This document shows, piece by piece, positions 35,095 to 43,939 of a stretch of 64,000 nucleotides of DNA. Source of the stretch: JAQGMV01 sp963828715 (GTDB lineage Bacteria; Pseudomonadota; Gammaproteobacteria; Burkholderiales; SG8-41); NCBI GenBank assembly GCA_963828715.1, contig CAWHFX010000021.1:124001-188000 (forward strand), read 5' to 3'. The first letter of the stretch is position 1, and the number at the start of each line of letters is the position of its first letter. The position numbers were made by a program, and so were the translations under genes. Under the pieces are notes generated by a model. It had not been told where the DNA came from and did no database searches. It saw only the letters and a program-made list of their open reading frames with translations.

Positions 35095-36030
35095 ATGCCG
35101 GCGCGGTGGAGCACCATCGCGATCGCATCCATCACACTTGTCCTCGCGGCGTGCCAGCCGCCCGCAAGCATTTCAGGCAGTGCCGAGAAGCAGGCGAAAC
35201 TTGCCGACGTGCTCGCGCGCGAGCAGTCGCTCAAGACTCAGCTTCAGGGGCTTTCCACCGGAGCAGCGGCACATTGTCCTCCCGGCTACGTCGCAGAAGG
35301 CGAGCGCTCGCCGAGCGCTGCCGCAGAGGCAGACGGCAAGCTCAGCCCGCTTTCGGCGAAGGACATGGTCGAAAAGCTCGAACGCGCGACCGTCCTCGTG
35401 CTGCTGCCGAATGCGAAAGGACTCGCCACCGGCACGGGCTTCTTCGTTTCGCCGCAATACCTCATCACCAATCGGCACGTGGTGGAATCGAGTACGGACG
35501 GGCATGTGCTGCTCGTGAGCCGCATGCTCGAACACATCCGGCGCGGCACGGTCGTCGCGGCGACCGACAACTCCACACCCGGGTCGCCCGACTTCGCGCT
35601 CGTGCGGCTCGAAAACGGGCAGGCGCCGGGCGCCCTCGACATCAACACTGAACCGACGAAGCTGAGCGAAGTGATTGCCGCGGGTTATCCGGGGCTCGTG
35701 ATGCGGGGTGACGCGAATTTCGTGAAGCTCGTCCGTGAGGGCGATTTGAGCGCTGCGCCCGATCTCAGTCTCACGCGAGGAACGATACAGTCGCTCCAGA
35801 GCTCATCGGCGGGAACGCCGATCATCGTGCACACGGCTTCGATACTCCAGGGAAACTCGGGTGGCCCACTGGTCGACGCGTGTGGCCGTGTCGTCGGCGT
35901 GAACACGTTCATCGCAGTCGATCAGCAGCAGTCGGGCCGCGTGTCGTATGCGATCCAGGCCACCCCGATGGGGACGTTCGCGGATCGCAACGGGACCGCC
36001 ATCAATCGCGACCGGCGACCTTGCGGCTGA
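35095..36030 (+). CDS. Trypsin-like serine protease lipoprotein
   Basis: The 311-residue product has a lipoprotein signal (IAIASITLVLAACQPP). A trypsin-like domain follows a helical region; its triad is visible as ITNRHVV (His), SPDFALVRL (Asp) and LQGNSGGPLVD (Ser). No PDZ domain follows, so it is not a full DegP/DegS. The start at 35095 is preferred over in-frame 34972 because of the signal. It is divergent from the srf-island operon and shares its promoter region, so it may process a periplasmic part of that machine; this is inference from position only. Confidence 0.83.
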   Translation: MPARWSTIAIASITLVLAACQPPASISGSAEKQAKLADVLAREQSLKTQLQGLSTGAAAHCPPGYVAEGERSPSAAAEADGKLSPLSAKDMVEKLERATVLVLLPNAKGLATGTGFFVSPQYLITNRHVVESSTDGHVLLVSRMLEHIRRGTVVAATDNSTPGSPDFALVRLENGQAPGALDINTEPTKLSEVIAAGYPGLVMRGDANFVKLVREGDLSAAPDLSLTRGTIQSLQSSSAGTPIIVHTASILQGNSGGPLVDACGRVVGVNTFIAVDQQQSGRVSYAIQATPMGTFADRNGTAINRDRRPCG

Positions 36031-36219
36031 TGCCGCTCGCGACATGATGCGCGTCCGGGCCGCGGTCATCGCCGCAGCAGTTGCAGCGCAGATAGCGTCG
36101 GCTCAGAGCGCCTTTCCACCATCGGATTCGTAGCACGGCATAGTCGTTCGGATACCCAGCATTTCCGAGCGTCCTCGCCTGCTCGCGTAAAATCGCAGGC
36201 TTCCGTCCGAAGCAGTCAC

Positions 36220-38790
36220 ATGAACGAAATATCGGAAGCAGCCCTCGCAGGTCACAGTCGCATGATGCAGCAGTATCTGCGCATCAAGGCGCAGCATCCG
36301 GACATGCTTCTCTTCTTCCGGATGGGTGATTTCTACGAGCTCTTTTACGACGACGCCGAATGCGCGTCTCGATTGCTCGACATCACACTCACCACACGCG
36401 GCGCGTCCGCCGGCGAAGCGATTCGCATGGCGGGTGTGCCGTATCACGCGGTCGAACAGTATCTCGCGAAGCTGGTAAAGCTCGGTCAATCGGTAGCGAT
36501 CTGCGAGCAGATCGGCGACCCCGCCACTTCGAAGGGACCTGTCGAGCGCAAGGTGACGCGCGTCGTCACGCCGGGCACGCTGACCGATGCAGCGCTGCTC
36601 GACGACAAACGCGAGAACGTTCTGCTCGCGCTGCATCGCAGCCGCAGCACACTCGGTCTCGCGTGGCTCTCGCTTGCTGCGGGCCGCTTCTCGATCATGG
36701 AAACGCAGCGGGAGAATCTCGCCAATGAGCTCGAGCGGCTGCGGCCGTCCGAAGTGCTGATCGCCGACGACGCGCAATGGCCTGAATTGAACGGCCATGC
36801 CGCAGTGAAGAAGCTCGCGCCCTGGCACTTCGATGGCGACTCGGCGCGGCGGCTCCTGTGCGCACAGTTGCAAACGCTCGATCTGTCCGGCTTCGGTGCG
36901 ACGGAGCACGTCATCGCCGTCGGCGCCGCCGGGGCATTGCTCGAATACGCGAAGTCCACCCAAGGCACGGCCATCGGGCACGTGCGTTCGCTCACGGTCG
37001 AGGAGCCCGGCGCGTTCGTGCGCATGGATCCCGCCACGCGACGCAATCTGGAGATTTCCGAAACGATTCGCGGCGAACCCGCACCGACGCTGCTCTCGTT
37101 GATCGACACCTGCGCGACAGGCATGGGCAGTCGGTGGCTGCGACATGCGCTTCATCATCCGCTGCGGGATCGGGAAGCATTGCGAATGCGGCACGGTGCA
37201 ATCGCAGCGTTGCTTGCAGCGAACGCATACGAGGCTTTACACGCACTCCTCAGGCGATGTGTCGATGTGGAACGCATCACTGCTCGCGTTGCTCTGAAGT
37301 CCGCGCGTCCACGCGACCTCTCCGGCGTGCGCGACACGCTCGAAGCGCTTCCAGCGCTTGCCGGTGCACTGCAAGGCTGTGCGAGTCCCCTGCTGATCGA
37401 GCTCACGGGCCACCTCGCAGGTGACGACGCACTCGGCACGCTGCTCAAGGCGTCGATTCGCCCGGAGCCGTCCGCCGTGTTGCGGGAAGGCGGCGTGATC
37501 GCCGACGGGTACGATGCCGAGCTCGACGAGCTGCGCGCGATCCAGCAGAACTGCGGTGAGTTCCTGCTCGACCTCGAAACGAGAGAACGCGGGCGCAGCG
37601 GTATTCCCAACCTCAGGGTCGAATACAACCGCGTGCACGGTTTCTACATCGAAGTCACGCGCGCGCACGCCGAGCGTGTGCCGGAGGATTACCGCCGCCG
37701 GCAGACGCTGAAGAATGCCGAACGCTACATCACACCCGAGTTGAAGGCATTCGAGGACAAGGCGCTCTCCGCCCAGGAACGTGCCCTCGCGCGCGAGAAG
37801 GTGCTGTACGAAAGCGTGCTCGATACGCTCCAGGCGCACATTCCCGCGCTCCAGCAGATAGCCAGCGCACTCGCTCAGCTGGACGCATTCTCCTCGTTCG
37901 CCGAGCGTGCGGCAGCGCTGGACTGGAACGCGCCCGAGTTCGTGGACGAGCCGCTCATCGAAATCGAAGCCGGACGTCACCCGGTGGTCGAGTCGCAGGT
38001 CGATGCGTTCATCGCAAATGACGTGCGGCTCGCACCGGTGCGCCAGATGCTGCTTGTCACCGGCCCGAATATGGGCGGCAAGTCGACATACATGAGGCAG
38101 GTCGCGTTGATCGCGCTGCTCGCGCACTGCGGCTCGTACGTGCCGGCCGCGCGCGCACGTCTGGGGCCGATCGACCAGATCTTCACCCGCATCGGTGCTG
38201 CGGACGACCTCGCAGGCGGGCGATCGACGTTCATGGTGGAGATGACCGAAGCGGCTTACATCCTGCATCACGCCACACGGGAGAGCCTCGTGCTGATGGA
38301 CGAGATCGGCCGCGGCACATCCACCTACGACGGACTCGCGCTCGCGTGGGCCATCGCGCGCCACCTCGCCGAGAAGTGTGGATGCTTTACGCTGTTCGCG
38401 ACCCACTACTTCGAGCTGACGGCGCTCGCCTCCGAGTTCAAGCATGTCGCGAACGTGCATTTCGATGCGGTCGAGCACAAGGATCACATCGTTTTCCTGC
38501 ACGCCGTGGAGGAAGGACCGGCGGACCGCAGCTATGGCTTGCAGGTCGCGCAGCTTGCCGGCGTCCCCGGCGCCGTCATCCGCGCCGCGCGCCGTCGCCT
38601 CGTCGAGCTGGAAGAACAGGGACTCCATGCAAGCCCGCAGCGTGATCTTTTCACGACGAACGTGCCGGAGCCGGAACACGCGCCAACGCTGCCTGCGCTC
38701 GAGTTGCTGCGTTCGACCGATCCCGATTCACTTACACCGCGCGCGGCACTCGAGCTCGTGTATCAGTTGCGGCAGAAGCTGGACGAGTGA
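36220..38790 (+). CDS. mutS: DNA mismatch repair protein MutS
   Basis: MutS recognises mispaired bases and starts repair with MutL. The 856-residue protein is intact. The mismatch-binding Phe-x-Glu is in FFRMGDFYELFYDD, the Walker A is LLVTGPNMGGKSTYMRQ, and the dimer/Walker B region reads ESLVLMDEIGRGTSTYDG. The C-terminal tail ends in the short helix ALELVYQLRQKL. The last bases overlap the GTG of the phosphoesterase gene (GTGA). No mutL is present in the window. Confidence 0.97.
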   Translation: MNEISEAALAGHSRMMQQYLRIKAQHPDMLLFFRMGDFYELFYDDAECASRLLDITLTTRGASAGEAIRMAGVPYHAVEQYLAKLVKLGQSVAICEQIGDPATSKGPVERKVTRVVTPGTLTDAALLDDKRENVLLALHRSRSTLGLAWLSLAAGRFSIMETQRENLANELERLRPSEVLIADDAQWPELNGHAAVKKLAPWHFDGDSARRLLCAQLQTLDLSGFGATEHVIAVGAAGALLEYAKSTQGTAIGHVRSLTVEEPGAFVRMDPATRRNLEISETIRGEPAPTLLSLIDTCATGMGSRWLRHALHHPLRDREALRMRHGAIAALLAANAYEALHALLRRCVDVERITARVALKSARPRDLSGVRDTLEALPALAGALQGCASPLLIELTGHLAGDDALGTLLKASIRPEPSAVLREGGVIADGYDAELDELRAIQQNCGEFLLDLETRERGRSGIPNLRVEYNRVHGFYIEVTRAHAERVPEDYRRRQTLKNAERYITPELKAFEDKALSAQERALAREKVLYESVLDTLQAHIPALQQIASALAQLDAFSSFAERAAALDWNAPEFVDEPLIEIEAGRHPVVESQVDAFIANDVRLAPVRQMLLVTGPNMGGKSTYMRQVALIALLAHCGSYVPAARARLGPIDQIFTRIGAADDLAGGRSTFMVEMTEAAYILHHATRESLVLMDEIGRGTSTYDGLALAWAIARHLAEKCGCFTLFATHYFELTALASEFKHVANVHFDAVEHKDHIVFLHAVEEGPADRSYGLQVAQLAGVPGAVIRAARRRLVELEEQGLHASPQRDLFTTNVPEPEHAPTLPALELLRSTDPDSLTPRAALELVYQLRQKLDE

Positions 38791-39726
38791 ACACGCGTTC
38801 GCGAGCGGCCCGGCGCCGGAGCCTGCTCCGCCCCGTTCTGCTTTCCGTATCGTTGTCGTGCGCCGCGCACGCCGACGAGTTCTCGTTCGCCGCATTCGGC
38901 GACACGCCGTACAACGCGGCCGAGGAGCTGCAGCTCGGCGGCATGCTGCAGGACATGAACGAGCAACCGCTCGCGCTCATCATCCACGTCGGCGATTTCA
39001 AGAGCTCGCAAGTCGAATGCAGCTGACGCGGTCTTCGAGGAACGCCGCCGCTGGTTTTCCGAAGTCGAGCATCCTTTCATCTACGTGCCCGGCGACAACG
39101 AATGGACGGACTGCGAGACCGCACGGCGTCCACGCGATGCACTGGAACGACTCGCGAAGCTGCGCGAGCTCTTCTTCTCGACCGGATCGACGCTCGGCAA
39201 AGTCGCGTTCCCACTCGAGCAGCAGAGCGCGCGTGGTTATGCCGAGCACGTGAGATGGATCGCGCGCGACGTCGTATTCGCGACCTTCAACATTCCCGGC
39301 CCCGATAACCACGCTGCGCGCATGCCGCAGGAATCGCGCGACCGCACCCGCGCCGTGCTCGACTGGATGCAGCAGACGTTCGAGCTCGCCCGCGAGCGCC
39401 GATTACCCGCGGTGGTTCTTGCGATGCACGGAAACATCTTCACCGGCCGCTCAGGGTATGGCGATATTCTCTCGGCACTGGAAGCGCACGCTCGCCGCTA
39501 CCAGGGCGAGATCCTCGTCATTCACGGCGATACGCACTGGTTTCACTTCGATCGTCCGCTCGCGGACCGGAACGTCGCGAACCTGCGCCGACTCGAAGTC
39601 TTCGGAAGCCCGTTCTCAGCGTGGACGCTCGTCACGGTCACGATCGAAAACGGCCATGCGACGTTTCATGCAACGCACGGAAGCGCGACGAGCTCGGAGG
39701 CGCAACCGGCGGCCGCAGAAAGGTAG
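38787..39726 (+). CDS. Secreted metallophosphoesterase-like protein (one apparent +1 frameshift)
   Basis: The product would have a signal peptide (LLRPVLLSVSLSCAAHA) and a calcineurin-like fold: AFGDTPYN and IIHVGDFKSS near the N-terminus, VPGDNEW in the middle, VLAMHGNIF and ILVIHGDTHWFHFD later. The reading stops at TGA 39024-39026 just after QVECS; removing one T there gives VECSDAVFEERRRWF and a 312-residue protein. The GTG start (38787) overlaps the mutS stop. The classic GDxHG motif is partly altered (GDTHW), so catalysis should not be assumed. Confidence 0.72.
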
Positions 39727-39736
39727 TGAAGGAACC

Positions 39737-39774
39737 GTTCGTGCTGAGGAGCGCGAGCGTCTCGAAGCACGAAC
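39737..39774. repeat. REP-like inverted repeat after the phosphoesterase gene
   Basis: Arms GTTCGTGCT (39737-39745) and AGCACGAAC (39766-39774) are perfect inverted copies. The word TTCGTGCTGAG...TCGAAGCACGAA is a repetitive extragenic element seen widely in betaproteobacterial genomes. No T-tract follows. It lies between convergent genes and could serve as an mRNA 3' end. Confidence 0.6.
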
Positions 39775-39844
39775 AACGAATCCGTTCAGATTTCGAGACG
39801 GTCATCATCGACCTCCTCACTGCGAACGGATTTGCCGGCTGAGG

Positions 39845-40324
39845 CTAGTGGTGGTGCCCGTGCTCGCCGTGCACGTGTCCGTGCGACAACTCGTCCGTGC
39901 TCGCTGCGCGGACCCCCTTCACCGTGCAGTCGAAATGCAGCGTCTGTCCGGCGAGCGGATGATTGCCGTCGACGACGACCTTGCCTTCCGCAATGTCCGT
40001 GATGGTGTAGACGATCGACTCGCGCGACTCCTCGCCTTCACCCTCGAACTGCATCCCGATTTCGATGTCTTCAGGGAACTTCTCGCGCGGCTCGATGTGC
40101 ACGAGCTCGGCATCGTAATCGCCGAAGCCATCGTCCGGCGCGAGTCGCACCCGGCATTTCTCGCCGATCTGCTTGCCTTCGAGCGCCTTCTCGACGGCCG
40201 GGAACATCCCGCCGTACCCGCCGTGCAGGTACTCCATGGGCTGCTCGGTCTTCTCGATCAACTCACCATCCGTGTCGTAGAGCTCGTACTCGAGCGCGAC
40301 GACCGTATCCTTCGCTATTTGCAT
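39845..40324 (-). CDS. slyD: SlyD-type FKBP peptidyl-prolyl isomerase
   Basis: The 159-residue protein has the FKBP core (VVALEYELYDTDGELIEKT, EYLHGGYGGMFPAVEKALEG) interrupted by the insert-in-flap domain typical of SlyD. It ends with a His-rich tail (HGHVHGEHGHHH), which in SlyD binds nickel for metalloenzyme maturation. It overlaps the stop of the upstream Bcp-like gene by 10 bases, so the two form a small minus-strand unit. Confidence 0.93.
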   Translation of the reverse strand: MQIAKDTVVALEYELYDTDGELIEKTEQPMEYLHGGYGGMFPAVEKALEGKQIGEKCRVRLAPDDGFGDYDAELVHIEPREKFPEDIEIGMQFEGEGEESRESIVYTITDIAEGKVVVDGNHPLAGQTLHFDCTVKGVRAASTDELSHGHVHGEHGHHH

Positions 40325-40821
40325 TTACCAATGCTCTTGATGAGACCGAGTATCTCGGCCGCGTGTCCGCGCGCGCTCACGCCGTAAAGGGTATGTCTCA
40401 GCAGGCCGTCGCGGTCGATGATGAACGTGGAGCGGACGATCGCGCGCCGCTTGCGCCCTTCCATTTCCTTCTCCTGAAGGACACCGTAACGCTGGCATAC
40501 CTCGCCGTCCGGATCCGCCAGCAGTTGAACGCTGACACCGTGTTTGTCGCGAAAGGCGCCGTGCGAGAGACAATCATCCATGCTCACGCCGAGCACCACG
40601 GTCTTCAGGCGGGAAAACTCGTCTTCCAGCTCGCTGAAGTCGATCGCTTCCATCGTGCCGTCGGGCGAGCCGTCCCGCGGATAGAAATACAGCACGACGT
40701 TCTTGTGCTTCTTGAATTCGTGGAGACTCACCATGTTGAGATCGGCGTCGGGCAGATCGAACGATGGCGCCGGCTGCCCCGGTTGCAGCGTGACCCGATT
40801 TTCCCCCCTTATGAGCTCCAT
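40315..40821 (-). CDS. Bcp/PrxQ-like protein lacking the peroxidatic cysteine
   Basis: The 168-residue protein has the whole Bcp thioredoxin fold (PGQPAPSFDLPDADLN, KNVVLYFYPRDGSPDGTMEA, VLGVSMDDCLSHGAFRDKHG, RSTFIIDRDGLLRHT). Where Bcp has the catalytic TPGCTxEA, this has SPDGTMEA, so the peroxidatic cysteine is replaced by glycine. Other cysteines remain (DDCLSH, EVCQRY, GKCK). It is therefore either a non-peroxidase relative or uses a relocated cysteine. The start at 40821 follows GGAGG at good spacing; the longer reading frame lacks this. Confidence 0.85.
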   Translation of the reverse strand: MELIRGENRVTLQPGQPAPSFDLPDADLNMVSLHEFKKHKNVVLYFYPRDGSPDGTMEAIDFSELEDEFSRLKTVVLGVSMDDCLSHGAFRDKHGVSVQLLADPDGEVCQRYGVLQEKEMEGRKRRAIVRSTFIIDRDGLLRHTLYGVSARGHAAEILGLIKSIGKCK

Positions 40822-40907
40822 ACGGAGCCTCCATCCAAGTGCCTCTGGCATTGTGTGAACAAACCGCGCGGCGGTCAAGAACCGCGCACGCATATAATTC
40901 GCCGCAC

Positions 40908-42029
40908 ATGCGCAAGAAATTTCCTGCCGATATCGGTGCGACGCAGTTTCTGCAACGCTATTGGCAACGAGAGCCGCTCATCACACGCGGCGCGCTGCCG
41001 CAATACGCTTCGATCATCACACGCGAGCGTCTGATGAAGCTTGCCGGGCGCGAGGAGCTCGAGTCGAAGCTCGTGATACGCGCACGTGGCCGCTGGATCG
41101 TTCGCGACGGACCGTTCACGACGCGCGATTTCGCACGATTGCCGCACCGTGGGTGGACATTGCTGGTGCACGGGGTCGATCTCGCACTCGCCAGCGCAGC
41201 GCGCCTTGCTTCCGAGCTCAACTTCATACCGTATGCACGTTTCGACGATGTGATGGTGAGCTACGCCGCACCGGAAGGCGGCGTGGGTCCGCATTTCGAC
41301 AGCTACGACGTCTTCCTGTTGCAAGCACAAGGCCGCCGTCGCTGGCGAGTAGGCCATCAGGCCAACGTCGATCTCGTCCCCGTAGCACCGCTCAGGATCT
41401 TGCAGCGTTTCGAGCCGGACCGTGAATGGGTGGTCGATGCCGGCGATCTGCTGTACCTGCCGCCCGGCTGGGCGCACGACGGCATTGCCATCGACGAGTG
41501 CATTACCTGTTCCATCGGCTTTCGCGCGCCGCACGCGCAGGAGCTGGCAGAGCGTTTTCTGGATTACCTGCGCGACCGGATGTCGCTGGCAGGGATCTAC
41601 GAGGATCCGGGAAGCACGGCGACACGAGAGCCGGCGCGTATTCCGTCGCGTCTGGTCGATGCAAGTGTCGAAACGCTGAAGCGGATCCAGTGGTCGACGC
41701 CAGACGTGGTCGATTTTCTCGGGCGCTATCTCAGCGAACCGAAGCCGCAGATCGTGTTCTCGCGACCACGACCCGCACTGGATCCTGCAACGTTCACGCG
41801 ACGCGCACGGAAACACGGTTTGCGACTCGCGCTCGCAACGCGTTTGCTCTACCGGGGCAGCACGTTCTTCATCAATGGCGAATCGGTCCCTTGTCCGCGG
41901 TCTGCACTGCCGCTGATCCGAAACCTTGCGAACGATCGCACCCTGGCGCCTCCAGTGACCTTGTCTGCGGAAGCGTCGCGCCTGATGCACGAGTGGTACG
42001 GGGCCGGCTACATAGAATTGAGCGTCTGA
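40908..42029 (+). CDS. Cupin/JmjC oxygenase, ribosomal protein hydroxylase (RoxA/YcfD) type
   Basis: The 373-residue protein resembles YcfD/RoxA, 2-oxoglutarate and iron dependent enzymes that hydroxylate an arginine of ribosomal protein uL16. The iron site is seen as GPHFDSYDVFLLQ (HxD) and the later histidine in LPPGWAHDGIA; QGRRRWRVG is the usual co-substrate region. A winged-helix-like C-terminal domain follows. The ATG at 40908 gives the family N-terminus (MRKKFPADIGATQFLQRYW). It faces away from the Bcp-like gene across 86 bases. Confidence 0.87.
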   Translation: MRKKFPADIGATQFLQRYWQREPLITRGALPQYASIITRERLMKLAGREELESKLVIRARGRWIVRDGPFTTRDFARLPHRGWTLLVHGVDLALASAARLASELNFIPYARFDDVMVSYAAPEGGVGPHFDSYDVFLLQAQGRRRWRVGHQANVDLVPVAPLRILQRFEPDREWVVDAGDLLYLPPGWAHDGIAIDECITCSIGFRAPHAQELAERFLDYLRDRMSLAGIYEDPGSTATREPARIPSRLVDASVETLKRIQWSTPDVVDFLGRYLSEPKPQIVFSRPRPALDPATFTRRARKHGLRLALATRLLYRGSTFFINGESVPCPRSALPLIRNLANDRTLAPPVTLSAEASRLMHEWYGAGYIELSV

Positions 42030-42046
42030 ATGAGGTGCGCTTTGCG

Positions 42047-42550
42047 ATGACTTCGACGCCTCACGGCCTACCCCATGCGCGGTACGATCGGTTCGAGAGC
42101 GTGCGCGAATACGAACACGCGATCGACGAGCTGCTTGCCGGCACACAGCACGTCATTCGCATTTTCGACCGGACACTCTCTGCGGCATACAACTCGTCTC
42201 ATCGCTGCGATGCGTTAGCGCGGTTGCTGAGAGCAGGCGCGCCGAACACCCTTCAAGTCGTTCTGCACGAGGTCGAATCGGTCGAGCGTATATGCCCGCG
42301 CTTTGTCGCTCTCGTGCAGCAGTTCGGTCATGTCGCCAAGTTGCGACAGACACCGCGCTTTGCACGACACATATACGATCCGTTTATCGTCTTCGATGCG
42401 AGCAGCTATGTACATCGTTTTCACCACCAGCACGCGCGGTTCGCGCGCGGACTCGACGATATCGACGGTGCACAGCAGTTGATCGAGCGTTTTGCCGAGT
42501 TGTGGGATGCGTCGCAACCCGCGCTCGCCCGCAGCATCTCGGGTCTCTAG
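42047..42550 (+). CDS. Conserved protein of DUF7931 type
   Basis: The 167-residue cytoplasmic protein resembles a family often encoded next to ribosomal-oxygenase cupins, with conserved blocks IRIFDRTLSAAYNS, LQVVLHEVESVERICPRF and YDPFIVFDASSYVHRFH. The last block recalls half of a phospholipase-D-like site, but no HKD motif is present. It follows the cupin by 17 bases and is probably co-transcribed. An upstream in-frame GTG at 42035 is an alternative start. Function unknown. Confidence 0.75.
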   Translation: MTSTPHGLPHARYDRFESVREYEHAIDELLAGTQHVIRIFDRTLSAAYNSSHRCDALARLLRAGAPNTLQVVLHEVESVERICPRFVALVQQFGHVAKLRQTPRFARHIYDPFIVFDASSYVHRFHHQHARFARGLDDIDGAQQLIERFAELWDASQPALARSISGL

Positions 42551-42676
42551 CGTCCGTGCCTCAGCATGCGTACAGCGACTGCTGGTAAAATGGTAGGGCG
42601 ACCGGCGAAACCGCTATGACAATGGTTTTCCGGCGTTCATCCGTGAACGTTTGACGACTGTGCTAAAGGATAAAAC

Positions 42677-43027
42677 ATGAACCGCTCGCTCCTACTCGTC
42701 GCCTGCCTGGCGATCGGCCTCTCGGCCTGCAGTAAGAAAGAAGAGAAAACAGTAACGCCGCCGCCCGCAGCCCCAGCGCCGAGCACCACGGCGCCAAGCA
42801 CCACGGCACCAAGCACCACGGCAACAACACCCCCGGCCGCGCCCACGCCTGCACCGGCTGAAGCACCAAAGGCGGATGCTGCCCCGCCCCCCAGCACGTC
42901 CTCGTCTGCGACGGGTGCGACCGGGACGCCGCCGCCTCCTCCTCCCGCGCCTGCCCCGGCCGCCTCGGATAGCCCGTTTCCAAAGGCGGCAGAGCCGCAT
43001 GCCTCCGACAAGAGCGACAAGAAGTAG
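42677..43027 (+). CDS. Small Pro/Thr/Ala-rich lipoprotein
   Basis: The 116-residue product has a clear lipoprotein signal (LLLVACLAIGLSACSKK), followed only by low-complexity sequence: three to four PSTTA units, then Pro/Ala-rich stretches and a charged tail (ASDKSDKK). Such proteins often act as flexible tethers or wall-associated spacers. No domain is recognisable. It is alone, ended by a strong intrinsic terminator. The short codon-level repeats (AGCACCACGGC) might vary in number between strains. Confidence 0.8.
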   Translation: MNRSLLLVACLAIGLSACSKKEEKTVTPPPAAPAPSTTAPSTTAPSTTATTPPAAPTPAPAEAPKADAAPPPSTSSSATGATGTPPPPPPAPAPAASDSPFPKAAEPHASDKSDKK

Positions 43028-43047
43028 GGCTGACAGCGTCGTAGTAG

Positions 43048-43075
43048 AAAGCCGGTCCTGTGGCCGGCTTTTTTT
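43048..43075 (+). terminator. Intrinsic terminator after the small lipoprotein
   Basis: AAAGCCGG pairs with CCGGCTTT around a short loop (TCCTGTGG region), followed by a run of seven T residues on the plus strand. It lies 20 bases past the lipoprotein stop and touches the stop of the convergent MBL gene. Confidence 0.85.
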
Positions 43076-43844
43076 ACGAAACCTGCCGCCATGCGAGACC
43101 TTCCGACTGCGTAGCGATTCCGATCCAGCCCGGCTCGCACCCGAGCGCCTCGGCCGCCGCCGACCGGGCAAGCTCGGGCGTGTTGTTTTGGGCGGACAGA
43201 TGTGCGGCTATGAAATGCTGCAGGCGGCTGCAATCGATGCCGCACAGGATGCGCGCGGCCGTACCGTTATCGAGATGCCCGTAGCGGCTCGATATGCGAC
43301 GCTTCAGCGTCGGCGGATACGAACCGCTCATCAGAAGATCGAGATCGTGATTGCATTCGAGGATCAGCGCATCGAGCCCTGACAGCATGCGCTGGATATG
43401 CGGAGTCGAGTCTCCGGCATCGGTGAGCAGGCCCAGGCGCAGATCGCCGTCGCTGAACAGGAATTGGGAGGGCTCCCGCGCGTCATGAGGAACGGGAAAC
43501 GGGTGAACTTCGATATCCCTGATCGCGAATGGCGTATGGCTGTCGATGAGCTTGATGTCCGGCATCATCGACCCGCCCGGTCCCAGTGAAACGAGCGTGC
43601 CGTAGGTGAGGTAGACCGGCAGGTTGTAGCGCCGCGCCAGCCTCGCGACGCCGCTGGCATGATCCTCGTGCTCATGCGTCACGACGATTGCAGCCAGATC
43701 TTCGGGCGCGAGACCGACGCGATTCAGGCGTGCAACGACATCGACAAGTGTGAAGCCGCAATCGACCAGGACGCGGGTGGCGTCCGATTCGACTACGAGT
43801 CCGTTGCCTTCGCTGCCGCTGCCGAGGGAAGCGAAGCGGATCAT
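43074..43844 (-). CDS. MBL-fold metallohydrolase (YycJ/WalJ-like)
   Basis: The 256-residue protein carries the metallo-beta-lactamase metal motif VVTHEHEDHASG and the downstream metal ligands in GLLTDAGDST and ILECNHD. The opening RFASLGSGSEGNGLVVE is typical of the small nuclease-like YycJ/VicX group. It is the last gene of the dapA-bamC-MBL group, 95 bases after bamC, as in many betaproteobacteria. A DNA-processing role is possible by homology but unproven here. Confidence 0.88.
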   Translation of the reverse strand: MIRFASLGSGSEGNGLVVESDATRVLVDCGFTLVDVVARLNRVGLAPEDLAAIVVTHEHEDHASGVARLARRYNLPVYLTYGTLVSLGPGGSMMPDIKLIDSHTPFAIRDIEVHPFPVPHDAREPSQFLFSDGDLRLGLLTDAGDSTPHIQRMLSGLDALILECNHDLDLLMSGSYPPTLKRRISSRYGHLDNGTAARILCGIDCSRLQHFIAAHLSAQNNTPELARSAAAEALGCEPGWIGIATQSEGLAWRQVS

Positions 43845-43939
43845 GCAGCGGGAGGTGAGAGGCGGAAGGAGGGAGGCGTTGCTCGATTCCGATCAGTTCG
43901 TTCAGCAGTCCTACGCCTCACCGATGGCCCTCCATTCCG

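Noticed and set aside
42583..42591. Extended -10-like TGGTAAAAT before the small lipoprotein
   Set aside because: No matching -35 and many such words occur by chance; not listed as a promoter.
42779..42833. Short direct repeats in the small lipoprotein gene as a CRISPR or minisatellite
   Set aside because: They are in-frame PSTTA codon repeats inside a coding region with no spacers.
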